A stretch of 64,000 bases of DNA, from contig JAPVLO010000523.1 in NCBI GenBank assembly GCA_027257055.1, positions 744,001 to 808,000 of the forward strand, given 5' to 3'. The stretch comes from Cephalopachus bancanus (lineage: Eukaryota > Chordata > Mammalia > Primates > Tarsiidae). The translations under genes were made by a program, and so were the position numbers. The notes below the pieces were generated by a model. That model searched no databases, had not been told where the DNA came from, and saw only the letters and a list, made by a program, of their open reading frames with translations. This document shows positions 47,198 through 61,196 of this stretch, piece by piece (the stretch's first letter is position 1; each line of letters opens with the position of its first letter).

Positions 47198-47689
47198 ACT
47201 CCCCCAAAGAACTCCACATAATGCAAGGCCCGCTTAACCCTCCCCCAACCCCACCCGCATGGCTCTCAGCGAGGTCCTTCCAGACTAGGCAGTATCAGGT
47301 GGGCAGGGTGCATCGCCACAGTGGAGGACCTGGCCCTTCACCTCCCCAGGGGTCCGAGGCCAACTCCCAACAGGTGGGAAGTATGCCCCACCCTGCCACC
47401 CTGCTCTTCCCCAGATCCCAGGGCCTTGGGGCCTCTGGAGACAGCAGGTAAACCCCAAGGGAGGGGCCTTTCCAAAGCCTAAAGCCCGACAGCACTTCCA
47501 CGCTGTGCCCCGCCCTTACCTGGAGCCCGAGGAGAAGATGGCCACACATCACCGGGATCCTGAGTGGGGGGGCATTGACTAACAGGACATCTGTGCCTGG
47601 CCCACCCACTGCGACCAGTGACTCCCTAGTGTAGATGCCGGTGACGGGGCTGGGCCTCAGGATCTCTCTACAATGTTTCTATGAGACCA
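47198..47689 (-). repeat. Old inverted homology with 8,831-9,340
   Basis: The reverse complement of 47,270-47,470 follows 9,060-9,280 with clear but diverged identity. No gene. Confidence 0.55.
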
Positions 47690-48685
47690 GTCCTGTTCTA
47701 AAATAACAGGCACATTTTTAAAAAGCGAGAAAGAAAGGAATGCAGAAGTGCAGACCGAAACCCAGACAGCCCTGTGGGATGGCTCAGGCCCGTGACAGCC
47801 CGCCTCCACTGTGTCCTGTCCCCACATCCGTCGGCAGGTCCCGAGGTCTCGGTCACAGATCAGATGGGCACCGTTGCCCGGCCCAGCCTAGCCCTGCCTA
47901 GCCGTCCTCCGTCTGGCCGGGCCTGATGGCCCAGCTGATTAGGGCCTGGGCAGCACCAGGGATTTTCCTGCTTCCACCCAGATCCGATCATAGATCATGG
48001 CTGGAGGGTTCCACAGAGACCCTCCAAGTCAGGGCTCCCCTGTTAGATGTGGGGAAACTGAGGCACAGAGGGCATTGCCTGATCACCCACCAGAATATGG
48101 CCTCCTGGATGGAAGCCATGCCTCAGAACCTCGTGTCTGAGTGGGCCCAGGTGACCCCTGAAGATGACGCCTGCCCCACCGCTGTGGCTGGGTCTGTGCT
48201 GCTCACCGGGGTCAGGGCCACTCCTCCCTTGCCACAGACACACACCTGGGAGATGGCCATCAGCCCCATACGGGGGAGCGGGGTCTGAGCCAGGAGTCCC
48301 CAGCCCAGGCTGCCTCTCCCCCCAGGACCTGGAAGCCCGATGACACCTTGTGGGGTGGGGGGACAGGGTTTTCATGAACCGGGTCCTGAGTCCTGACCCC
48401 CCCAGGGCCATTGGGGTCCCCACAGGAAGGACTTCGGGACTCTTGCCTGTCTCCAGCACTGGGGGTCCCACCAACCACCTGTCCCCTGTATCACGTCTGG
48501 GAGGCAGAAGCACAGCCCCTCAGACACCCACGTACTGATCGCCAGAATCTGTGACTGTGGCCTCCAGAACAAAAGGGCCTGCACAGGGGTGATGAGGGTT
48601 ATGGAGCCTGGGAGGGAGACCGCCCCGATTCATCAGGTGACCTGGTGTGATCTCGAGTTCCTCAAACGGGAGAATCTTTTACAGC
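47690..48685 (-). repeat. Low-copy module B, copy 3 (reverse, incomplete)
   Basis: Runs from TTAAAAAGCGAGAAAGAAAG back through GATCACCCACCAGAATATGG and GGACAGGGTTTTCATGAACC, the reverse of 8,830 to about 7,800. The Alu-monomer end of the module is missing. Confidence 0.75.
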
Positions 48686-48694
48686 TGGGTTCAG

Positions 48695-49250
48695 GAGACA
48701 CCATGTGAGGCACAGGGCATGAAGGGGGGCAGTAGCTGGCTCTGAAGGGGAGGACGAGTCCAGCGCAGTAGGTCGAAGGTCACTGTCTCAGGGCCCCTGA
48801 CAGACCGGTCTGCAACAGCATTGACTCCCATGCCACTCCCCGCAGTGCAGCCACGGGATGGCAGAAGCCTCATAAGTCTGAGCTCCCAGCGTGGCCCGCT
48901 CATGCATCCTCGTCGCTAATTGGGGCAAGTCTCTGGATGCCTAGGAGGTGCATGTCTTCGGGAACTGGGGGTTGGGCACTACCACTGGCTGGACAAGGAG
49001 GGCGTGCATGTCCTGCTGCTGAGTCGCCAGGTCGGGATGCTGTGCAGTGACCGCAAGGGCCTGGAAGCTGCTCCTAGCAGGACCCTCGGGCCTGACCCTC
49101 CTGAGCCTCCGCAGGGCCACCACGTGGGGAGCCAGTTGTGGGCTGAGTGTCCCTGGACGGCCCTGATTGGCCCAGAGTTAGCCAATCAGAACACTCACAT
49201 CTACACACAATTGGGCCACCCACTGGGCCTGAGCCAATGAGAGCCCTCCT
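48695..49250 (-). repeat. Low-copy module C, copy 5 (reverse)
   Basis: The CCAAT/GC block is at 49,112-49,245 (TGATTGGCCCAGAGTTAGCC). The inner part reads CTGGACAAGGAGGGCGTGCA at about 48,990. Confidence 0.75.
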
Positions 49251-49254
49251 TGGG

Positions 49255-49880
49255 GGGGGTAGGGGGGAATCTTGCTTCTGGCTGAGAGCAGGCCGATACT
49301 AGGCTGCTCCAGCCCTGGTGTCCCCTGTGTGTCCCTGCCCAGTCCCCAGTCCTGGAGTCTCCTCTGTCCCTGCCCCACCCCTCACCACCTGGGATCCCGA
49401 GGCTCCCATCTCGTGGGCTTCGTTCACGGGGCCAGGACGGGAGCTGGGGGCTCCGGAGAGTCTGTTGAGAGAGCAAAAGTGGAGCGGGTTTGCAGAACCA
49501 GAGAGGATCAGGGATCCCCCCTGCCCCCAGGGATGCTGCTTGAAGTTGGGGTGAAGACACCGTGGGGCGGGCCAGAGCCACTGCGAGCCAGGCAGGCCAG
49601 CAGGTGGGGGCAGGGTGAGGCTGGCCTGGAGCAGGAGGGCTGGGGGGCAAGTGTGGGACGCACAGGGGGCCGGGGACACAGAAGCCGGGAGGGGGTTGGA
49701 GGCCCAGGGTGATAGCAGCCCGGGATGTGGGCAGCAGGGTGGATGGACAGGCAGGGACAGCCCCGGATGGGGTGGAGGGGCCCACCCAGGGCAGGGCTGT
49801 GGGCCCGGGGAGGAGTGTCTGCGGGAGGCCGGGTGTCTCCTGCCATCGCCCCCTCACTTCTGCCTGCTCCTCCCTCTGCG
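49255..49880 (-). repeat. Low-copy module S, copy 5 (reverse)
   Basis: Reverse of 4,890-5,510; it ends in TCCTCCCTCTGCGGATGGAG, abutting the duplicated tryptase upstream region. Confidence 0.75.
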
Positions 49881-50627
49881 GATGGAGCTCAGATCCTGCG
49901 ATAACAAGGACCCTGCAGATCAGCAGAACCAGACAGATGGCACCAGAGATGGACGCTGGCTTGGGCGAAAGGGCCAGGGCTTTTCCTGCTGAGGAGGTTC
50001 GGTCCTTCCCAAGACTGTTTCCTCATCTGACGGAGGGTCTCCTGGGAGGTGAGATGAGGAGGGCTGAGTCCCCGTAGGTTCCTAGGCCGTAGAGAGTGTG
50101 ATGCTGCACCTATTCCCATCCCATGGTCACCTCCCTGCTTCCTTGAGGGTGGCCCATGGTCATGACCTGTATTTCTCTCAGGGAAACAGGTTGTGTAGAC
50201 CTCTGGCCTTGTAGGGCTGGGTGGGAGGTCTCCCAAATGCAGTGGTGCTTGAAGACTCCAAGAAGTGTCTACACTCTGCACCTGGGCAGGGGCAGGGACT
50301 GATCCTGCAGCTTGAAAGTGGCATGTTCTTTTGCTGGACGTGGTATGGAGGGACCTGCAGGCCCGGTTCTCAGTCCACACACGGCCTGGTTGAGAGCCCA
50401 AAACACAGAGGGAGCATGGCAGATGCTAAACCAAGGCCAGGGTCCCTCTCTCCTCTGCCCCCATGGTGAGGCTGGTGCCCTGTGTGATTATGTACCCCGT
50501 CCTTAGGGCACCCAGAGGGGCATCAGGCTGGTGTGGGCATGGGTCACATGGGGACGCTGGGCCTAAATCATGCACTTCCTGCAAGTCTGGATTGGAGGAT
50601 GGAGGCTCCTCCCCTGCCTGCTCTGCA
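49881..50627. other. Upstream region of the plus-strand tryptase
   Basis: Inverted homologue of 28,329-29,124. No other gene is seen. It could hold distal mast-cell regulatory elements, but none is identified. Confidence 0.6.
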
Positions 50628-50635
50628 CATAAATG
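50628..50635 (+). promoter_or_regulatory. TPSAB1: TATA-like box of the plus-strand tryptase
   Basis: CATAAATG within CTGCACATAAATGGGAGGGG, identical to the box before the minus-strand tryptase. Confidence 0.75.
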
Positions 50636-50656
50636 GGAGGGGCACACCTCTGGGTA

Positions 50657-50679
50657 GAGAGGAACAGGCATCGGCCAGG
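50657..50679 (+). other. TPSAB1: 5' untranslated exon 1 of the plus-strand tryptase
   Basis: Ends CGGCCAGG before the donor GTAAGG at 50,680. The 5' end is estimated at about 28 bp after the TATA box. The following intron is 215 bp. Confidence 0.65.
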
Positions 50680-50894
50680 GTAAGGTCCATCCTCAGAGAC
50701 CCCAGCATCAGTGAGGTGCCCTGGAGCAGGGTGGCTGGACCTCAGACCCAGAGCATGGAGACACCAGACCCCCAGGCCTGGGACACCCCAAGCCCCATTC
50801 CCTGTTCCTGCAGTTCCATCCTGTCCCCTATGCTCTCTACACCCGCCCGCCTGATCCTTGCCAGGCTCACGCCGCCTCCCCCTGGCCCTTCCAG

Positions 50895-52880
<1,986 letters not shown>

Positions 52881-53308
52881 GTCCGCCGCAAGGCTGTCAC
52901 CAGTCATCAGAGAGCTTGCTCTGCCTGTTGCCAGCATGGCCGCTTCCTACCCGGGTGGCCTTCTGCTCCCGGACTATCCCTGCCCCCATCCTGAACTCCC
53001 AGCCCTGCGCTGAGCCCCTCTCACATCAACTGGTCTCTGCCTCATCCTGAGGCCCTTCCCCTGCCCTGAGGCCCCTCCCCCACCCTAAGGGCCCCTCCCG
53101 TTCTGAGGCCCTCCCGCACCCCGAGGCCCCCCACACCCCGAGGTTCCCCCACACTCAGAGACCCTTCCCACATCTCCTACATCCTGAGCCCCCTCTCCCA
53201 TCCTGAGCCCTCACTGTCCCCTGAGCCCATCCCCTCCTGGTCCCTCCAGGCCTCCCTGCCCAGGTAACTGGTTCTGGTGCCAGCCCTCAGACTCTGGATC
53301 TCATTAAA
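52881..53308 (+). other. TPSAB1: 3'UTR of the plus-strand tryptase with ATTAAA signal
   Basis: Runs from the stop codon to ATTAAA at 53,303-53,308 and contains the minisatellite at 53,045-53,235. Confidence 0.8.
53045..53235 (+). repeat. 3'UTR minisatellite of the plus-strand tryptase
   Basis: About nine imperfect units of CCTGAGGCCCCTCCCCCACC type, 15-22 bp each. The homologous array in the minus gene is at 26,575-26,765. Confidence 0.8.
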
Positions 53309-54239
53309 GCACTTGTCGAGCAGGCCTGCTGTTGCTGTTTCTGGTTGTGGCTGTTCCTGGGGAGAGGGGTCCAAGCACCGCGAGGGCAGTCACTAGAGCC
53401 AGGGTCCTAGCCCCCAAGACAGGGGGAGTCGTGTGGCATGAGGCCTACCCCAGCCCTGGCCCAGGGCCAACTTCTCCCACATGAGGCATCAGGTCTTTGG
53501 GTCACTGGAGCAGCACGGGTGCCCGGGCATTGCAGCCGAGCCAGAGTGGGAATCCAGACAGCCCAACATCTGAGGTCACAAGACCCTTCCTCCAGCCCAG
53601 GACATCTGTGTCCCTGGGACCTGGGTGTGACATCTGGGGATCTGCTTTTGTCTGTGACGTCCTTCTTGCTGGTGCATGGAACCCAGAGGAACCCTTCTCC
53701 TGCAGTGCAGGGTCCATATGGTGGCCACGCCAGCCTATTGCTCATGGACGTGGGCTGTTCCACCCAGGCTCTGATGACAAGTGTGGTGGCACCCATTCTG
53801 CACTGTCCCCGAGGGCTGTTGGGGCCAACCCTCCGTGCACACCAGCTCCCTGTACCACACACTGTTCCCTCAAGGGAGCAGTAGAGTCTGGAGTCTCCTT
53901 CCATTTCCCAGGCAATGCCAACCTCTTCTCCAAAGGAGTAGCCCCCAGCCACGCAGGAGAGGGAGTCACTCCCCTCCTTGGCGGCCTGACCCTCAGTGCT
54001 TTCTCCCCAATTCTTGAGCGTGCCGCGGCTCCTGCTGTCGCCTCAGCTCCTCTTTCTTGGTGTTCAGGGTGCCTGCACAATCCCATATGCCCTGAGAAGC
54101 AAGTTGCCCTCTCTGCTGCAGCCAGACGCTGTTCCCAGAGGGCGGTCCCCCTGCTTGTCTCGTTCATCTCAGGACGGCTTACCGTGTCTCCTGGGGTCTC
54201 GTATTGGTGGCCACTAGTGCACTTCCTCAGCTTTGGACA
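53309..54239. other. 3' flank, no gene recognised
   Basis: 53,310-53,700 mirrors the 3' flank of the other tryptase (26,130-26,520). The rest is unassigned. Confidence 0.55.
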
Positions 54240-54259
54240 TGTACCTTGGGGTCCCCAGC

Positions 54260-54545
54260 CCGGGGCTGTGGACTGGTTGTGATCTGTGGCCTGTTAAGAA
54301 ATGGCCACACAGCAGGACATGAGCAGCAGGAAGCGGAGCTCTGTCTTCTGTCAGATCAGTGGCGGAATTAGCTTCTCATAGGAATGCAAACCCTGCTGTG
54401 AACTGCACGTGCTAGGGGGCTGGGTTGCATGCACCTTGTGAGAATCTAATGCCTAGTGGCCCCCTCCCCCCCGCCCCGGTCCATGGAAAAGTGGTCTTCC
54501 GCCAAACCAGTCCCCGATGCCAAAAAGGCTGGGGACTGCTGGTGT
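54260..54545. mobile_element. hAT-like non-autonomous DNA transposon remnant
   Basis: Text such as CAGATCAGTGGCGGAATTAG, CACCTTGTGAGAATCTAATG and a right end GCCAAAAAGGCTGGGGACTG fits an old mammalian hAT-type element whose reverse terminus reads CAG(T/C)..CCCCAGCCTTTTTGGC. The family name is not certain. Confidence 0.6.
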
Positions 54546-55539
54546 TGCTGAAGTCCTGGGGCTGGAAGCCCGAGCACTGCCTTAGCGTGGAACCCAAAGA
54601 GCCTCCAAGGCAGAGCCACGTTGTTCTAGAAAGCCTGTCCCATTCCTCCTCCCAGTCCAAGTCACATGCTGACGTCATCCCTGCCCCGTACTGGACACAG
54701 ACACCAGACGGGACATGTCCCCTTTGTGTGTAGCAGTGTGACACATGACACATGTGAGCGTGGGAGCCATGAGGCACATGTGATGCGTGGCCCAAATGCC
54801 ACATCATGACAAAAGCACGCTGCCTAGTGAGCTTGAGACTCAGTTCCAGTCGTGCCCTACCCGGCTCGCCCCGCTGAGTCCCTGTCGCCACTGACCAGCT
54901 CCTCGCTGGATCAGCAGTGCCCCCTGGTGGCCCTGCTTCTCCTTCGTTCCTGGGCCACTGGGGTTTTAGGTTTCCGTTCAGCATTTTGGTTATTTTTACC
55001 AAATAAGGCACCACTTCCTCTTCAAGCTGCTGGACATCGTCTGGTGTCTGGGAAAGTTGGAGGCATCCATATTCACAGCCTGAAGACACCATTGCATGGA
55101 CAGTTCCCCCTTCCCCCTTTGGACTCATGGTCACGCGGAGGGGGGCTCTGACACCAGACCGGGCCCTCCTGCGCCTTCCAGGCCCTCCCCACCCTGTCCC
55201 TTCAGCCTCTGCAGGTGGGGTCTCCTCCCGATGTGGGGGCACTCAGGCCCGGGCCCCGCGCCATCCGACTGTCTCCTTGACTTCCTCCCCTCTGGTCTGC
55301 ATACCGCAGACCCGTGTTCACTGGGGTTCCAGAGACTCCACAAGGCCAGGGGCATTGCCAGGACCAGGCCGTGCCCCACTCTTCCTCAGTTTACTCTCCT
55401 GTCAGATGAGGAGAGGAGCGGCCCCATGTCCAGGTTGCTGGGCCCCACTGGTGGTGTCTGGAGTCTCTTTCTCCCAGCAGGCCTGGAACCTGGGATATGT
55501 GGGATGCTCTGCGGGGAGCCTCTGGATGGGGCACAGTGG
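54546..55539. other. No gene assigned; long minus-strand ORF
   Basis: A 276-codon minus-strand frame spans 54,412-55,242. Its only protein-like stretch is GCLQLSQTPDDVQQLEEEVV, from bases about 54,990-55,090. I do not recognise it, and its far end overlaps the transposon remnant. Confidence 0.3.
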
Positions 55540-55655
55540 GAGGGGGGACCCCAGTGCTGGAAGCAAGTTGAGCTGGGACAGGCAAGAGTCCTGAAGTCCC
55601 TCCTGCAGGGACCCCGATGGCCCTGGGGGGTCAGGACTCAGAACCCAGTTCCTGC
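55540..55655 (+). repeat. Module B fragment
   Basis: GAGCTGGGACAGGCAAGAGTCC and GGACCCCGATGGCCCTGGGG match 8,070-8,130 and 30,575-30,645. Confidence 0.7.
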
Positions 55656-55884
55656 TGGGAATTGGCGAGTCTGTGACAACTGTCTGTTGCCTTCCTTCCT
55701 CGTCACAATCTTACTCACAGCCTCTCTCAGGTCCTCTGTGCAACGCATCTGTTCTTGGAGGAACGCGTGAGTGCTTCAATTCCTTCTCCTGCAGGGGAAT
55801 CGCAGAATTTATCTTAGGAAGTGGCTAGAAGGGACAAAATAGGGGACACTTCGGGACACTCATCAGAGGAGAAAGTAAGTCAAG
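55656..55884. other. Short intergenic stretch, nothing recognised
   Basis: No gene or repeat identified. Confidence 0.4.
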
Positions 55885-56470
55885 ACCAGGCGTGGTGGCT
55901 CATGTCTGTAATCCCAGCACTTTTGGGGGCCAAGGGGGTAGGGTCACTAGAGCCCAGGAGTTTGAGACTGTCTGGCCAACATAGTGAGACCTTGCCTCTA
56001 AAAACATTAAAAAATGAGACTGGCATGAAGGCACCCACTTGTAGTTCTAGCTGTTTGGGAGGCTGAGGCAGGAGGACAGCCTGAGCCCAGGAGGTCGAGA
56101 CTGCAGTGAGCTATGACTGTACCACTGCCTTTCCAGCCTAGGCAACAGAGTGAGACGCTGACTTAAAAATAATAATATGGCCTGGCATGGTGGCTCACGC
56201 CTATAATCCCAGCATTTTGGGAGGCCGAGGTGAGAGGATTGTCTGAGTCCATGGGTTCAAGACCAGCCTGGGCAACTTGGCGAGACCTCATCTCTACAAT
56301 AAATCAAGAAAAATGAGCCGAGCTTCATGGCTCATGCCTGTAGCTCAGCTACTTGGAAGGCTGAGGTGGAAGGATCATCTGAGCCCAGCAGGTCGAGGCT
56401 GCAGTGGTCCTGAGCATGCCGTTGCACTCCAGCCTGAGCGACAGAGTGAGACTCTGATTCAAATTATAGT
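55885..56470 (+). repeat. Two consecutive Alus
   Basis: The first (55,885-56,175) starts CAGGCGTGGTGGCTCATGTC and ends in AATAATAA. The second (56,179-56,470) starts GGCCTGGCATGGTGGCTCAC and carries the CTCTACAATAAATCAAGAAA linker. Confidence 0.9.
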
Positions 56471-56499
56471 AATAATAAATAAAAATTTTAAAATAATTT

Positions 56500-59218
56500 T
56501 TTTATAAAACATATTTTTTATTTTAAAATTATGGGGTATAATTAAGGGTTAGGTATACAAATATGCATCATTCAGGTACCTTTGTTGATAAGGGGTGTTA
56601 CCCCTGTCCCCAGACATTGACTACCACTAATCCCACCACCCTTGCCCTCCCTGTCCCCCCCCATAGATTCCCACCACTGTCGATCCTTTTCTTATAGTAT
56701 TATGATTACGATAGATGTTCAAGGTTCACTTATGAGTGAGAACACGTGATACTCACATCTTTGTTGTTGTGAAAGATCACTATTATAGACTCTAGTTCCA
56801 TCCAGGTTGCTGCGAAATTCATGATTTTGTTCTTTCTTATGACTGTGTAGTATTCCATCGTGTATACATACCACATTTTTAAAATCCAGTCCTCTTTTGA
56901 TGGACAGCATGGTTAGTTCCAGGTTCTTGCTATTGTGAACAATGCTGCGATAAACATACGTGCGTAGGTATCTTTTTGATAGAGTGATTTGAGTTCTTCA
57001 GGGTATATTCCCAGTAGGGAGATTGTGGAGTCTTATGGGAGGTCGATATTTAGAGTTTTTAGGAATTGCCACACTGCTTTCCACAGAGATTGCACTAGTT
57101 TACACTCCCACCAACAGTGTATAAGTGTTCCCTTTTCACCACATCTGTAATTTTTTGAGTTATTGATAATGGCCATTCTGACTGGAGTTAGATGGTATCT
57201 CAGTGTAGTTTTAATTTGCATCTCCTTGATGACTAGTGAGGTTGAACATTTCTTCATGTGTCTGTTGGCCGCTCGTATGTCTTCTTTTGCAAAGTGTCTG
57301 TTCATATCTTTTACCCACTTTGTAATGGGGTTGTTTTTTTTTTTTTGTTTTCAGCACATTTGAGTTCCTTGTAGATCCAAGATGTTAGGCCTTTGTCAGA
57401 CGTGGAGTTGGCAAATGCTTTTTCCCACTCTGTGGGCTGTCTTCCTGCTCTCTTGACGGTTTCTTTGGCATTGCAGAATGTGGGGTCCCACCCCACAAGG
57501 GTTGTGAGATATGTTGAAGGAGAGACAGATAGGCGATGACGACGATCATATACCGGACACCTGCTTCTTGAACAGATGACAATTTAATGCTAGTTAATAC
57601 AGAGCTTTTATACCATTTTTGAAGGGGCAAGACAAAGAAAACTCTTTCACATACATATCTTTTAAAAGTTACCAGCTAGTGGTCTTAGTAGCAAACAAAC
57701 CAAGATTCCCAGTGGCTTTAGCAGCAAATAAGCCCGGAATCTCATAGGCATTAGACAAGTCCTATTCATAAAGCCAACAATGACACTCTCAGTCCAATGT
57801 CCCAAATTACAAATGTTTCAAGAAAGTTTCTTTAAGTGTATATTTCTTTTTGTGTCAGGAATATTCTCATCTTAGGCTCTTGTGTTCTTCAGAGTCCTGT
57901 GATCGCCTCCCTTGTCCAGATGTCCTCGTTACTTTTCTCTTATCTTGCAGTGCTTGTTCCTAAAGAGAACTCAAAAGAAGCTTTTAGTAATGTTTCCCAG
58001 GCCCCTCAAGGTCACCTTCTGTTTTAGCTGATCTGTCATAAAAAGTGTCTTATTATTATATTATGAGTTCAGTGAAAACCTACTCTATAAATGTTAACTT
58101 AGAGTATTAAGTTTATAGTTTTAACTATAGAATTAAGTAAAAACCTTAACATTAATCTTATCCTAAGTTAGTGAAAACAGTGTTGTCACCTACATAACTC
58201 CTAGATAAGTGTTAGAACTTATAATGAATTCGTAATGAACCTATTATAAACTTGTGTTTCTAAAAAATCCTTATGTCTAAACACTAAACTGCATAGTCCT
58301 AAATCAAATAAGGAGTGGATATACTCATATCATTTATTACTTAAGCAATGTCTAATAACTTATAACCAAGTGAAATAAAGCATTCTTGATGTGCTTCAGA
58401 GTTTAACCCTTGCATATGTTAGAAAAGGCCAAGTGGCATAGTGGGAAAAATGGAAAAATAAACCATGATGTTTCCAGGTTAGCTGTGAGTACTTCACATA
58501 AACATGCCATTTTCTTCTTCCACGACTGCACAGAATTCTTCGGCGGTATCAAACAGCAAAGGTGAAGGACAGAAGGGCCTCAGCTTCCTGGGCTCGCCCT
58601 GCAGCCCGGGGTCTTCGGCCCACCCGGACCCTGTCAATCAGGTGGACCTCCAAGGCTGGCTCCCAACAGCAGAAGTTTGTCAGTTTAATGAGGTCCCACT
58701 TGTCTATCTTATCTCTTACAGCCCGTGTGTTTTGGGTTTTGTTCAGGAATTGAATGAAAGTTCCAATTTCCATAAGGGTGTGCCCTGCATTTTCTAAGAT
58801 TCTTATGGTTTGAGGTTTTACATTTAGGTCTCTGATCCACTTAGAGTTAATTTTTGTGTATGGGGATAGATAGGGGTCTTGTCTGAGTCTTCCGCATGTG
58901 GTCAGTCAGTTTTCCCAGCACCATTTACTGAATAGGTTCTCCTCTCCCCAGTGGGGTGGTGGAGGCTTTGTCGAAGATGAGCTGGTTGAGTAATTGAAGT
59001 TTTGTTACTGGAATCTCAATTCTATTTCATTGGTCTATATGCCTGTTCCTTTACTAATACCAAGCTGTTTTGATTATTGTAGGTTTATAGTAAAGTTTGA
59101 AGTCTGGTAATGTGATACTACCTGCTTTGCTTTTTTTCCTGAGGATTGTTCTGATTATTCTTGGTTGTTTGTGTTTCCATATGAATTCCTGTATTATTTC
59201 TAAAAATTAAAAAAGAAA
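56500..59218 (-). mobile_element. L1 (3' portion, ORF2 C-terminus), interrupted by a solo LTR
   Basis: On the minus strand 57,305-57,033 reads as the L1 ORF2 C-terminal domain ([30 protein letters not shown]) with frameshifts. The 3'UTR runs down to about 56,500. The L1 resumes at 58,675 after the LTR and continues to 59,215. It is dead, with several frameshifts and stops. Confidence 0.88.
57479..58668 (-). mobile_element. Solo LTR, class II (ERVK-like), inserted in L1
   Basis: A 1,190 bp element with TG...CA ends (minus-strand start TGTTGGGAGCCAGCC, end GGGTGGGACCCCACA) and a 6-bp target duplication GCAGAA (57,473-57,478 and 58,669-58,674). A minus-strand TATAAAAG (57,605-57,612) followed by ATTAAA (57,583-57,588) gives the U3-R-U5 order. 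The 6-bp duplication and the terminal sequence suggest a betaretrovirus-like family. No viral genes are present. Confidence 0.85.
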
Positions 59219-59280
59219 ATAAGTCAAGACCAGCCTGGGCAACACAGCAGGACTTCGTCCTTAAAAACAAAGAAAAAAAA
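59219..59280 (+). repeat. Alu scrap
   Basis: GACCAGCCTGGGCAACACAG followed by an A-rich tail. Confidence 0.65.
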
Positions 59281-60480
59281 TGAAATAAGCACGTGGCAAA
59301 TGCTGAACACCTCTAGGACCCCTTGAGATACCCCTAACTTCTGAAGTCCTAAAGACCAGTGCCCAGTGCTGGCCAGGACGTGGCACCACTGAGCCTCATG
59401 CGTGGCTCTGAGTCTGGTTGGAAAGCTGCTCCGGGGTGGAGACGGCACCTGGCTTGATACTGCTGCCTCAGGGTTTCTCCAAAGACATAAAAACATGTCC
59501 ACACGAAAACGGTCCCAGGAGCTTCACTCCTGAAAGCCCAAGTTGAAAACAGCCCAGGAGCATCCACGGGTGATGGGTTGGCGGAGTGTGACAAGGACAC
59601 GCGACAGAACGGTCCTGGCCATGGGGGAAGGCCTCAGAGGTCCCGCGGTGTCAAGCCATTCCCCCAGCCTGTGCGCACTGAGGGACGGACGCTGGCGGCC
59701 AGGCCAGCCTGGGCGAGGACAGGGAGGGTCCCAGGGTCTCCGCCCCCCCGCCCCTCTCACCCCACCCCCACCCCTGCCAGCAATCTGCAGTGGCTGCGAG
59801 GCTGATCTGTCGGCGGCCCGGCACCTGCCCTGTGCACCCCAGCCTGGGGACCAGGCCACAGAGGTTCTGGGCCGGGGGGAGTTCTGGGCAAAGCCCGCCT
59901 TGGGGTCCAGGGCTGCCGAGGCAGGGTGGGGTAGGGGCCTCGGTGACCCTGCCACTGAACCGGGGGTGCCGCTGTCACCTGTGGAGTAGCAGGTAGGGCA
60001 GCAGGCACACTCCTGGTGACCTTGGGCCCGGATGGCACAGCCGCAAGCCCTCGACCAGGGGGCCAGGCTGGAGGGAGTCCAGGCTGGGGGAGGAGGCTAG
60101 GGGACAACAGGCTCGGGGGCCAGGTCCATGACTTAGGGACACCTTGAAGTTCTGAAGAAGGAGTTTCTTAAGTGAAGGCCAGCAGGAAGGTGGGCAGAGG
60201 GGGGAGGGGGCTTGGAGCCCTGCAGGTGTGGGCAGGGATGGGCAATCTCAGTAGGAGGGCCTGGGCCTGAGGCCTGCTTCCTACTTGCCTTCCGTGGACT
60301 CTCCCACCCTGACGCCTACACTCACTGCCAGGTCCCACCAGTAAGAGAGGGAGACACTGGAGTCATCAATACACCCAAGAAATGAGGGTCCCCGGCGGAA
60401 AGGGGTTCCCTGCCTTGGAGCAAAGCATGCGGCTCCTGCACCCACGTGTGGGAACTCGCTATGAGAACCAGCATGGTGCA
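59281..60480. other. GC-rich intergenic region, no gene recognised
   Basis: Overlapping ORFs on both strands (59,524-60,107) arise from GC-rich sequence. No conserved motif is seen. Confidence 0.45.
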
Positions 60481-61196
60481 CTGTGGTATGTGGTGTGTGG
60501 TGCATGGTGTGTGTGGAGTGCATGGTGCATGTTGTGTGGTCTGTGGTTCGTGGTGTGTAGTCTGTGGTGCATGGTGTGTGGTGTGTGGTGCCTGGTGTGT
60601 AATGTGCGGTCTATAGTGTGTGGTGTGTCAGTCAGACACAGGACACCATGCAGCTGGTACCACACACCATATATACCATTCACCAAACAACACAGACCAC
60701 ACACCATGCACCACACATATCACGCACACCACACACCAGAGACAACACACCATAGACCGCACACTACACACAAGGCACCACACACCATGCACCACAGACT
60801 ACACGCCATGAACCACAGACCACACAACATGCACCACGCACTCCACACACACCATGCACCACACACCACATACCACAGACCACATATTATGCACCAGGCA
60901 CCACACACCACACACCACACACCAGGTACCACACACCATGCACCATGGACCACACAGATCACACACCACACTCCACAGACCACACATCACAGAGACCACA
61001 CACCATGCACCGTATATACCACAGACCACGTACCACAAACCACACAGTTCAGACACTACACACCATGTACCACACACCATGCACCACACACACCACGCAT
61101 CACAGATCACACAAACCACACACCATGTACCACACACACCTAGACACCCATAAACTACACACACCATGCACACCTACACACCATGCGCACACACAC
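60481..61196. repeat. Strand-switching GT/CA satellite
   Basis: 60,481-60,630 is a GTGGTGTGTGGTGCATG-type array. After 25 bp the composition flips to ACCACACACCATGCACC units (60,656-61,196). The two halves are roughly complementary. Confidence 0.9.

Noticed and set aside
55871..59230. AAGTCAAGACC at both ends of the Alu-Alu-L1 block as a target duplication
   Set aside because: The motif overlaps Alu consensus (TCAAGACCAGCCTGG), so the match is expected by chance.
59524..60107. Possible protease exons in the GC-rich region
   Set aside because: No IVGG, AAHC or GDSGGP text in any frame.
60382..61143. 253-codon His/Thr/Pro-rich ORF
   Set aside because: It is translation of the GT/CA satellite.
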